From the NCBI GenBank assembly GCA_900074885.1, contig FJUW01000075.1, positions 1-64,000 of the forward strand: a stretch of DNA of 64,000 bases, read 5' to 3'. This document shows positions 21,430 to 32,853 of the stretch, piece after piece. Position 1 is the stretch's first letter. Every line of letters begins with the position of its first letter. Under the pieces are notes generated by a model. That model was given only the letters and a program-made list of their open reading frames with translations, had not been told where the DNA came from and did not search any database. The position numbers were made by a program, and so were the translations under genes. The stretch is from Rhynchosporium graminicola. Taxonomy: Eukaryota; Ascomycota; Leotiomycetes; Helotiales; Ploettnerulaceae.

Positions 21430-24371
21430 TGTATTGTTCTTACTTAGAAGATATGGACTATTAACATTACCACGACACGAGTCTTTGCTCTTTATGTACT
21501 ATAGTCACTACTCCAATTCTCTGACGGCATTTTGCTGCCGATTTTGCGGGGTAATCAAGACGCTATTTCATTTCGCGGTGGGGCCGAAGTTCGTCCACAT
21601 TGCTCGAGGACGGCAGAATGTATCGGTTGATTTTCGATGATTTTGCGGAGGTACAACGGTTACTAAGTAGCGTTTACCCTCTGATTTTGTAGAGGTTCCC
21701 AGCCACTCGAAGCTTTCCTGAATGAGGTTACAAAGGAAGGAATATTTTGTATGCATAAGCTATAACATCGAGTAGTCATTACTTTCATGAAAAAGCTGTA
21801 GTTTCCCTGTCAGACTTGGAGGTAAAAGATAATAGTTGTACCTCCGTAGATTCTCCAGCAAATCCTAAGAGCCACTAAGACTAAGTGCTGCGCACGTTAA
21901 AGTAAACAGAGGCAGCGACAGACGAAAGCTTGTTTAGCGAGCAAGCATCCGAAAGCTTCATATTTCTCGGTACCCGAATCAGTTATTGCAAGATGAGGAA
22001 GGTTTTCTTAAATTTGCTCGTTAATTCTTTGAGTAGAAAGAATCGGTGCCCTTGCTGTATGAGAGAATGATCTGATGATTTTCCGCGAGCTGTAGAGGAG
22101 GTAGTAAACGAGGACCGGTCAAAGCTTGGAGAATATGCCCTTCAGCAACGCTCATTGAAGTCTGATCCTCTTGGATGGAAGGACGACGACTATGATACCA
22201 AGTTCCCTACTAAAATCCTCGTACACCTCGATTTGTCTGACTGATAGCTCGAAGATAAGATGCCTTCTAGACAGAGTTCGCACGCGTGACTGCGGGAGGA
22301 GCCTAGGGTGCCGCTTTTAATGCAAATAAGCGCATAGGAAAGCAGAACCAGAATACCTATGTTTATCATGAACTTTCGTCAATGTCATTACGAGTTCAAC
22401 AACTTTTTGTCGGACTTCAAGCCGACTGCGATAATTGTCACGTGCCTAATTGAAGAAGATTCGTCGCGGGGAAACCCCGAGTCATAACACATTCTTGCCC
22501 AGATAAAGGATCCATTGTACTGGACCACCTCACAATCCAAAACTTCCCATTATGCGGTCACAATTGAGTCCCGACAATAGGCGGAAGAGATATCGAGTTA
22601 TAAAGGAATGTGAAGTGACCGAAAGACACGGTTATAGGCTCGGTTCCGCCGTGGCGCAGGCTTACTTGAGCTGAAAAAGGAGCTGGGCGGCACAGTATCT
22701 TGGTCTTGCCTGTCAAGTGGTCAGGGACGGATGCTGTGGTCTCTAGACTCTGTCCCGGTCCTTTCAAGAACTCTACTGCATTATCCTTTCCTGATGGGGA
22801 TTCCGTGACGGACTGAAGTTGCCCGGAACGCCATCAGCAGTTCGGGGCCATAGATGTGCCCTGTGGCTGCATCTCAATGGCCGGCCCGTCTATACGAAAG
22901 TTACTGCAGCCCAGCCCGTTATCTCTAGACGTGTCAGACGGGCTTGCAGCTACTTTGCTCGTTGGGGAATCATCAATACAATACCGGTAAGCTGCTGTAC
23001 AGTCTGCTTGATGTATGTATGGTATGGTCTCTCTGCCAATCAGACTTTCCAAGTAATGAGATGACACCTGCATCATGCTGTGGCGCCGTTGATCTTTCTT
23101 TACATCTACTTGTACCGTTGTGTTCACGGCTCGGCAAAGAAGCAAAAACAGTACTCGGATCTCCTCTGTACATCAATAGTCCCTCGTGGCCTGTCTCATA
23201 TTTGAGAACACAGGACTCGAGAATGGCATAGATCCCAGAATCTGAACCCGACTTGGCCGATCACTATCTCAAAACACTCGTGTTCTTAAAGTCATGATAT
23301 CGTCAGGCCGGAGAAACCTAGGAATGGTTGAAGTTGCCTGGGCTTCTCTCAGTCCAATCAAATTCCGAAGATCAAATGAGAATTCTATTCGCTGGAAACC
23401 ATTCCGACTCTGACTGCTGCAGCTGACGGCGCGGCTGAAGGCGCAAAAGACCGAGTTGACGATACACATCGTCTCCAGGGGATATCTGCCTGCCCCTGTC
23501 TGTCAGGATCCCACCCATCCTGTAGGTACAGAACCCAGCCAGCTAGGCGCCGGCGACTGTCCATTGCTGAAGCATTGGTATGTCGATCCAGCGTCCTTAT
23601 TGGTCATTTCACGAGTTCTGGTGTGGCAGGGCAGGTCATTTATTACTGCCCCTCTATGCCGCCCCCAATACACTATTTGGGGACTTGGGGGAGGATCAAC
23701 AAGTGGCTGGGCTGGGCATTGGTTATTTCCTCATTTCAGCTTCTCGTCCGTCAGCCCTAACGACGTCCTTCTGTTCGGACCTTCAAGATCTTCTACATGG
23801 CTTCGAGGTAAGAAGATCAATGACATGTGTCATCGCTTGTTTTGGCTGACATTGGTACTTTTTCCACTTTACGTCAAATCCACCCGTCATGGGATTCCTC
23901 GTTGCACTTTTCTGTGAGCATCTACGAATCCCGTCTTTAGAACATTCGGGTGCTCCTAAAATATACCCTGCAAGCTGTGCAAGCTGAATCGGGAATCATC
24001 CCGCTCCACCCCTTCTCTTGGTAAGCTCGAACTGCAAATATCAACTCGGTGTGGCCCCATTCGCAGAAGTTACTCTTGAAATCTTCGAAGCTGTGAACTT
24101 CGTTTTCAGACTTGTTTCCCCTTTGTATTTACATCTCTAGAGTTGATGTTCCTCTTCCAAAAATACCGGATCTCAGCTTGCGCACTACCAAAAACAGCCG
24201 AATGGAGTCTCCCCCGAGCGAAAACAAACCGATAATTTGAGACATTCTTATCGTGCCTGTTAACGCAGATTACGAGAACGAGACCTTCGAAAGCTACGAT
24301 CTCAGAGCCATTGTCTACGTCTACGCAAGACTGGAACTTCTGCTTGAGCTGGAGCCTAGAAGCTCGTCAAG
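21430..24371. other. Intergenic, 2.9 kb without a supported gene
   Basis: Upstream flank of the minus-strand lactonase-like gene and of the plus-strand giant gene. Overlapping short frames around 22800-23200 and 23450-23920 occur on both strands but show no domain or compositional signal. Nothing else seen. Confidence 0.45.
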
Positions 24372-27300
24372 ATGGATGAGCGTCCCGCCACAGCTGATAC
24401 GCTTATTTCCGAGCGGGATGAGACCAGCAGCGATCAAGAATCTAACCATTCAGACTCTAGCATATCTCCGGAGCTTGAGGAATTTGATCGATGGCAAGCG
24501 ACTATTGGACTCAAAACCTTTGGCGAGAAATTGAATGCTGCAGCGAAAGCTGTGTTTCCAACCGAAATTCGATCACGCTACGCCATGGTAAATGTTCTTC
24601 TTGCATTTTGGGCAGAAGAGGATGCAAATAGTCCTGCACCAATCGAGATATCAAAGTTATATAACGTTTTCAAAGACACATTTCACTTCAATGTCCAGAC
24701 TTTCAGGATCCCGGGGGAGAGCTCGAATATCGCCGTTTCGGAGAAGATGTCGGACTTTGTCAATCTCGGGGGAAATAGTGAGGATGATTTGAAGATTGTG
24801 TACTACGCAGGATCGTCCCGAGTGCTAAAGGATAAGAGCCTGGTGTGGACTAGGTATTGTTGTTCCCCATCTAGCACTTTCAAAGCTAACTTCCCCGTAG
24901 TGGAAGAAGAGGTCAAAAGTCCTTTGTGGAGTGGTCCAGTGTGCAAACACTTCTTAAGCAAGCACAGAGTGATACCTTGATATTTCTAGATTGTGCCCAT
25001 GCCAAGACACCATGTGGCAACTGGAACAGCGACCTCACAGAACTTGTTGCAGCACGATCTTTCAACGTGGCTTCAAAGCTCGCAGAACCATATTCTTTCA
25101 CCAAGGATCTGATCGTTGAACTACAAGACTTGAGCACGCTTCCGTCATTTTCGGTGGGTAACTTGTACCACAACCTATTTTGTCGTGCGCAAAGCCGGAT
25201 ATCAGAACAAAGCGGGAACGACAGAGCACCTATCCATATACCATTGGCCCAGAAGAAGTTTCGTAGCATTCGTCTGGCGGTTCAAACGAGTGGCCAAAAT
25301 GGGTGCATAAAGACCTCATTCAAGGTCCAGCATCTAAACTCGGCAGGAACAAACGGCTTCACACAGACTCCCTCTTTCCTTCACTCATCGGCAGTTTCAT
25401 TGGGCGAGAGTTCCCGCATGGCGTTCGCTATCCGAGTGAAGGACAACTTCAATGTTCGTGATCTCTCGTCAGACTTTTTTCTCCAGTGGTTGGGAAATCT
25501 GCCCGGAACAGTTGCAGAAGTGAAGATCGAAGCAGGGTTCCACAGCTTTTCCTCGCTCCTAATCGTCTCCATTCCTATTTGCATGTCGATTTATATGCCA
25601 CAAGATTCGGCTGTAATTAGCCTGGGACCCATTACATCATTCAACCAAGTATTGAACCGTATTCCTGGGATCATGCCAAATGATCTCCCAACGCCCAAAC
25701 CCGATGTCTGGGAGTTTCAGAACTTGCCATCCCCAATGAACGGAGCCACCCAAAATGTCAACCAAGACTTGAACAGGTCTTTGAGGCCATCAGAAATCCG
25801 CTTTCAGAAACACACCGATACTATTGGCGGCAAGGAGAATCGACGCCCATCTCTGACAGGAGGTTTCTCTTCAGATGTGAGCATCGATGGTAGTTTCATT
25901 GAACCACTTCTTCCCAATGGACTTCGTCACGGTCATACGCTTAGTGGTGAGCTGCCACCTTCGCTCGAAAAGTCACATCCAATCGCAGCACCAGGTCCCC
26001 ACACAAGCGAGCCGAATGGACCTCAATCACATGCGCATGCTAAGATCAGGTCCTATACCGATGACCCAGACACCCAGAAGTTCCCTCGAATTTCAAGACC
26101 TGTCGAACTTCTGAGGAACAGTTATGATTGCATTGTCATTGGATCTGGCTATGGCGGTGGTGTTGCAGCGAGCCGTATGGCTAGAGCTGGCCAATCCGTC
26201 TGTCTTCTCGAACGAGGAAAGGAAAGGTGGCCTGGAGAATACCCTAGCGGATTTATAGACGCATTCAAGAATCTCCATGTTTCTGGGGAGTTTGCTCCAG
26301 GATTTCTCAAAGGTGCTATGGTTGAGAGTGGCGATCCGACCGGACTGTACCATCTCATCTGCGGCAAGGGTCAGAATGCGTTTGTCGGCAATGGGCTGGG
26401 TGGAACCTCGTTACTGAACGCAAATGTGTTTCTGGAAACTGATTCGAAAACGATGAAGATGCCCTGCTGGCCTAAGGAGTTGCGAAAAGCAGACTCATTG
26501 AGGGAGTACTACGATCGTGCTGCAGATATCCTTGAACCAGAAACATATCCACAGGACTGGCCTGAGCTACCGAAACTGACAATGCTTGAAAGACAGGCGA
26601 AAGCTCTTGGCTTAGGCGACAAGTTTAAGAGAGTTCCTCAAACGACTCGCTTCAAGGGTGGTCCTAATAGTACAGGTGTGGAAATGTATCCCTCCGCATT
26701 GACAGGAATGGATTGTACAGGAGTCAATGATGGGTCCAAATCTAGCACTTTGGTCAATTACCTTTCCGATGCGTGGAACTGGGGTGCCGGGATGTTCTGT
26801 GAATGCGAAGTCAGATACATCAAGAAACATCCAGATCCAGAAGAAGAGGGTTACTTGGTCTTCTTTGCTTGGCATGGAAGCTGTCGAGGCGCATTCCAGG
26901 AAAGACTCTACGAAGATCTTATGTGGGTGCATGCGAAAAAGTGTGTGTTCCTCGGAGCCGGAAGCATAGGTACGACTGAGATCTTACTCAGAAGTAAGAA
27001 GTTGGGTCTGTCCATGAGCGACAAAGTCGGCACTGGCATGAGTGGGAATGGCGATATCTTGGCTTTTGGTTATAATACTGACACAGAAGTCAATGCTATT
27101 GGCCGACAATATCCTTCTCCTTACAAGCCGGTTGGACCAACCATCAGCGGTATCATTGACTGCAGAGACGATCACGATAATCCGCTAGATGGATTCGTCA
27201 TTCAGGAGGGTGCCATCCCCAAGGCTCTTGCGCCGCTTTTCCAGACGATGCTCGAGATGATGCCAGGAAACCAAATCCCCATCGGACAGACTCTGCTAGA

Positions 27301-29880
27301 AAAGGTGAAGCATTCAATCGCACAACAAGGTAGTCGTTTCTTAGGTCCTTACTACTCGAAAGGCAGTATTGAGCGCACACAAGTGTACTTGGTCATGAGC
27401 CATGACTCTAACCAAGCAATCCTGACACTCAAAGACGACAAACCGGTGCTGGAATTTCTTGGCGTAGGGAGAAGTGATCATGTGCAGTATTTGAACGATA
27501 TCTTGAGGCAAGCTACCCAAGCTGTAGGAGGGACTTTTGTCAACAGCCCATTCTATGCAGCACTTGGCCAGCAAGAAATCACTGTCCACCCAATTGGTGG
27601 GGCTTGTATGAGTAAGAGCGAATTCGGCGAGCATGGCGTCACAAATCACTGGGGTGAAGTATTTACCGGTGATGGAAAAGATACACATCACGGTCTTGTA
27701 GTCACGGATGGTGCTGTGATTCCTACGGCCCTCGGTGTCAACCCTTTCGCAACTATCACAGCTCTTGCAGAACGATCTGTCGAGCATGCTGCTGAACTCC
27801 GTATCAAACGGAAAATCGATTTCGAGACTAAGAATGATATGCTCGACCTTTTCGCAGAGCCACATCAGTATGCGGGGGGTAAGAAGACACTGCAGCGGAA
27901 TGACACGACCGGGCTACGAGACGCCACTAGTCTGGTGAAAGCTACAAGAGAGGCGAAAGCGAATGGATTCGGTTTTTCGGAAGTCATGTCTGGATACATC
28001 CATGTTGGCGAAGGTATCGAGGGTGATAAGATTGAGGATTTTGAGACTGCTGCGAAGACTGCGAAGGGTCTTTGTGAGGAGGCGAGATTTTTCTTGAGCG
28101 TTAAAGCTTGGGATACCGAGACGAGTAGGTCATGCCGAAGCGCAATTCTATCAATACGCTAATTATCCGCAGTCGTCAATCGAGCGGACCATAGAGCAAT
28201 GCTTACTGGAACTTTCACCTGTGCTGGCCTTCCTGGCAGCCCGTTCATGGTTCAAAGAGGTAGTTTTCATTTATTCAGCGTCGATCAAGAAGCTCCAGGC
28301 ACTCGCAATCTTACGTATGATTTTGACATGACATCCACAGATGGTCGAGCTTTCCACTTCCATGGACAAAAGATTGTTGATTCTTCAGTTGCACTCGGTC
28401 CGTGGCGGTTCTGGAAAGCAACTTCGACATTGTACGTGACGATCTCCGAGTCGTACGGAAGAAAGCAGGTTTTAGGTCGTGGAATGATGCATATCAAGCC
28501 TTCAGACTTTCTGTCAGAGATTTTCACTCTGAAGTCTTCTGGGAAGAGCCTCTTTGCTAAGATGCACTCCACAATGAGCTTCATGGGTTTCTTTGCCAGA
28601 CAGTCTATGGGTCTCTTCCTGGCCCCTTTCACATGGCAGCAGTATCCGTCTGTGACGTATACCGGGTATATCAATGATACTTCCCCCGAACACACAATCC
28701 AAATCGTCGCTTCAGATGGTGTACGCTCTCTCCTCCACGTCTGGGAGCCCCGAAATCCTAACCTCAAACCCATCAACCTATTCATGATCCCTGGCGCCTC
28801 AGTCGACCAACAGATCTTCTCTCTCCCAACCATCGAAGTCAACGCCGTCAATTACTTCACTCGAGCCGGCTACCGAGTGTTCGTCTCCGTTCACCGAATC
28901 TGCCAATTGATGGTCGCAGAAAATGATTGGACAACATACGATGCCCGGCTCGACATCCGAGCTTGCTTCGAATGGATCCGCAAAGAACACGGCCACGCAC
29001 CCATCTACACCATCTCGCACTGCATGGGCGCCGTCGCCTACTCTTCCGGTCTCCTTGACGGCACTATTCCCGCTAAATGGGTGAAAGGTATCTCCTCCTC
29101 ACAAGTGCTCATGAACCCCATTTGGTCAACTCTCAATATGGCTAAAGTCCTTGCTGGACCGATACCATTCGATAAACTGTATACTTGGCTTGGTGGAAAA
29201 TGGTTCTCGTGCTCGAGTACAAGGGATGATAGCTATTTTCAGCAGTTTGTGAATCAGATCCTGAGATTTTATCCGGATAGTAGGGAGGAGATGTGTAATA
29301 ATGTTTCGTGTCATCGATGCTCGTTGATTTTTGGCCGGTAAGCTACCTCCTGTTTTTCTTCTATCTTCGCATTCTATCATGAGGACTTGTCGCTAACTAA
29401 AAACATAGGCTTTGGAACCACCGCAATCTCAATGAAGCAACCCATCGCCAAATCAACCGGTTCTTCGGCGGCGTCAACATGACCCTTCTCCACCTCCTAA
29501 TGCAAATGGGCTACCGCGGTTTCGTGACCACCAACGGCCCTCTTTTCAACGACCTAACCACCGAGCACAATCTCCGCCGCCTCAAGAATATCCCTATCAT
29601 GCTCTTCTCTGGTTCTGACAATAAAGTCCTAACTCCCGAATCCACAGACAAATCATACAGTCTGATGCGCGATTTGTTCGGCACGAAGCATTACTCGAGA
29701 CATGTGATCCAGGGGTATGGACATCTGGATTGCTGGATGGGAAGGAGAGCGTATAAAGATGTTTTCCCGATTGTGAGAGAGGAGGTTGATCGCGTTTGTA
29801 GAGGCGAGGAATATAGATACCAAGAGCCGGATTGGGAGGATGATTGGATGGGGTGGAAGGATTTGCCGAAGAGTGGATGA
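24372..29880 (+). CDS. Fusion protein: caspase-like module, GMC oxidoreductase, alpha/beta hydrolase
   Basis: Four exons: 24372-24853, 24901-28124, 28173-29337, 29409-29880; 1780 residues, all junctions in phase. Residues about 40-390 match the fungal caspase-like (peptidase C14-type) module of incompatibility proteins: DDLKIVYYAGSS (the usual GHG at the third-last position is replaced, S148 for His), WSSVQTLLKQAQSDTLIFLDCAHA with candidate Cys192, then the typical FLQWLGNLPG and SSLLIVSIPICM segment. After a low-complexity linker comes a cholesterol-oxidase-like GMC flavoenzyme: FAD loop GSGYGGG (575-581), HPIGGACM with H1057, and NPFATITALAER with N1108. From about residue 1410 there is an alpha/beta hydrolase with elbow SHCMGA (C1519) and a late GHLDCW. 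The GMC plus hydrolase half is a known architecture (bacteria and fungi); the added caspase-like half is unusual. The 3.2-kb exon 2 has no stop across the junction. An independent start at M419 or M440 would give two genes instead. Confidence 0.8.
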
Positions 29881-30651
29881 TATGGAAGGGATGTTTGAGG
29901 AGATGGGACGTTTGGCGGTTTCGCGCTTTTGTTTTGATGGTCTGGAATGTGCTTCTTGGACATGGTTTTGTGGATCTGGATATGTGGTTGCGGACGCCAA
30001 GGTCAGGCTTTGGTCAGGCTTTCATACCAGATAGAAGCATGAGGAGTCATGGAATGATTTGATGGGAAAGAGTGGAGTTTGGGAGTTGGAGTGATCTCTC
30101 TACTGGGTTGGGAGTTCCGATATATTTGTTTCCGGGTACTGGAGCTCTGTTGGTCTTCTTGTAAGTAGATATCTGGTGTTTAGTGTATGAAGGGCTTCAT
30201 TATTCGAAATTCTGGAATCATTTCGTTGTAGGACTTCTCGAATATTTACTCCCCTGAAGATTGTATCTCATCATTCAAGTTATTGATCGAAAAATATTCT
30301 GGGTTCGAGATTTCAATTGTAGACATCCGGGACAATGCAGTGTAGTAATTTTCCTCAATCGAAAAGGGGCCTGTTATGAAAGGTAAGATATACTGGTGTA
30401 GACGACCACTGTGAGCTGTTTAGAAGTAGGCTTTAGAAATATAAATGAGCGGGATGCAAGTGTTGGTTTGGTTGGTGCATTCATTCATCGAACCTTCCCA
30501 GCTGTGGGAAAGTGACAATCACAAGTTGTGGAAGGCCACGGTATTTTCAGAAATGCGTATTATCAATTAGAAGCATTATGCAAGCCACAGAAATTACTTT
30601 TAATCATCTCCATAGCATGTGTGATATCTCATCATCCACCTCCACACCACC
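29881..30651. other. Intergenic between convergent genes
   Basis: The 3' flanks of the fusion gene (plus) and the propeller gene (minus). No feature recognised. Confidence 0.45.
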
Positions 30652-32853
30652 TCAAACCGCACTGGCAATCGTACTGGCAGTAGGCAAACAACGACACGCC
30701 GAGCTGACCCTCGAGATGAGGTTACCAGCACAAGCTGACTTCGCGTAATCCTGAACGACACTAACATCCGCAACGAAAGTCTTCGTGAACGTGCCACAGA
30801 AAGCCTGGCTCTCTTCAAGTCTTCCTTTGACACTGGTGCTCCTCATCGCTCTCAAGCAGTTATCGGCATTACACGTCTTTGGCTTACAGGCCTCCTTCTT
30901 GGTCATCTTCATGAGGAATCCTCCGCGTTCTTGTGTGTTGACGAATATGAAGCCGGATTTGAAGTAGGCGTACGAGCCCCAGGTGCCGAAGTAGTCGATT
31001 ACGCCGCCGCCTTCGACCTCGTCGTCTTCGGGGTAGATGTCCATGAATGCTACTTCGCAGACGGAGTTACCGGTGGGGTCGGAGGGAATGGAGGACACAT
31101 CGTAAACGCGGAAACCGGCACCGTAGCTAGACTGGAAAATGTTAGTTGGGGTTCAGACGGGATGCAGAGTCCGAAAGAATAGGGGGGTTTACCTGGTAGG
31201 AGAGACCGTCGATGACATATTGATTGTGATCGATTCCCTTGACAGCTGCTTTGTAGAGACCAGTTTGCTTTGGTGCTTCGAGAGATCGGATGTCCCCTGC
31301 AAAATCGGGTCAGTAAACAGCTTGGAGATCCAATCAGGCTGACCTACAGATATACGTAACTGCGTATCCATCTGCAGCTGGACCAACAAACTCTTCCTCA
31401 TCGTACTCATCATCCATGACGAGCCACTCTTGCCACTTAGTGTCGAGAACCCATCCTTGATGTGTGTATGCAGCTCCTTCATATGAAGTTCTGGAGATAA
31501 CTTTCGAGGCCTTCTTGTCGGTAACATCGTAGCTATTCCTAGTCAGCAGAGATTTGAAGATCTGTGGAAGAAACTTACATGGTAAGAGTATCCTCGTTAT
31601 AACCATAGCAGATATCACGTCCCTCATACTTGGTATCCGGTCCATGGTAGACAAGACATTGAGCATCGTGAACATAACCGTCCTGGCCATCGCAACCAAG
31701 AGTGACTGGGTTGCTGACATTCTTCAGGTCAAAGAAGATGAGACCAGCCTTGCAAGGTCCAGTTCGGGGCATCGCACCGACAGCAACACCATATTCGAGC
31801 TCCTCGTTGATGACGACATTGTGAACACGACCAAGAGGAACATCATTAAAGTGTCCAGCGAGACCTGATCCAACGATGTTATCGAACATCACAGGGGTTT
31901 TGGAGTGATCGATAGTGAGAAGCTTATTTCATGGTTAGCGAAAGTTTAAAGCTTAAATCTTAACATGGAGTTCAAAAGCTCCGAGGACGACTGCATGCCT
32001 ACCTTCGACATATCAAAGATCTGGATACCATGACCAGCAAGTTCACTGGCAATCAAGACAAAGTTCTTGTAACCACGAACTTCACGCCACAGTGCACTAC
32101 TTCCAAGCTTTGAGAAGGATGGACTATAAGGTTAGCAAAGGCAAGGTAAGAGAGGCTGCTGCGGAACTTACAGCATTCCGAGGTAGACCATTCGGCCGAT
32201 TGGGAGAACCTCAATCATGGAGGTACCTTGGAAGAGTCCAGCAGCTATAAGGGTCAGTCACCGATTGCTGTGAACTTGGGGGACCCGGTGTACCAATGAA
32301 CTCTCTTCCAGACTTAGGATCAGTCCATCCCCAAACTGAAGAGCCTGTCTGGTTGTACTGAGTGTTGAAGAGAGGCGAGCCGAGAGCAGCGTGGTTGATG
32401 AAGTCGTACAGATCCATCTATGAAATGTCAGTCGCTGACGTAAACTTAGTTCCCAAAGCATCTTACATTCTTGCACTTGAACTTGTGTAGCTTGTCGCCG
32501 GGAATGGCCTCTGCAAATCCATTCACACATTTTGTGTAATTGAGTCTAGGATAGATCGATGTATCATATGAACCCTTGGCTTGTTCAGCCTCGAAAAATG
32601 CCTGTGAAAGTCTGTCAGTGGTGGGGGTCGAGGTTGTGGAACACAGACACTCACGATTTTGGCATCGAAAATTTGTTGATGGATGAGACCAGAGTCGTAC
32701 AGTTCTAAGATGTGTCAACTGATTGAATTTTTCTAGGGGCCCCATTTAACGAGTTATAAACATACCAGCAGCACGAGCCTCATCCTTTGCAAGCTCTCTT
32801 CCACATGCAGAAGCAGCCAGAGCCAATACTCCAATGAAGGAGGAGAAACGCAT
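30652..32853 (-). CDS. Secreted choice-of-anchor-B / LVIVD-type beta-propeller protein
   Basis: Ten exons on the minus strand: 32853-32766, 32704-32655, 32601-32467, 32417-32294, 32244-32172, 32123-32003, 31922-31579, 31532-31348, 31296-31193, 31131-30652; 567 residues, every junction in phase. A signal peptide (FIGVLALAASA) leads into KDEARAAELYDSG. The body has the conserved segments of the fungal family often annotated as regulatory-P-domain or choice-of-anchor-B proteins: LNYTKCVNGFAEAIPGD, SVWGWTDPKSGREF, HGIQIFDMSKLL, YVHDAQCLVYHGPDTKY, RTSYEGAAYTHQGWVLD, YIWDIRSLEAPKQTG and DHNQYVIDGLSYQSSYGAG. Cysteines suggest disulfides. The function of the family is not established; it is presumably extracellular. 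Unusually intron-dense compared with its neighbours. No damage seen. Confidence 0.88.
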
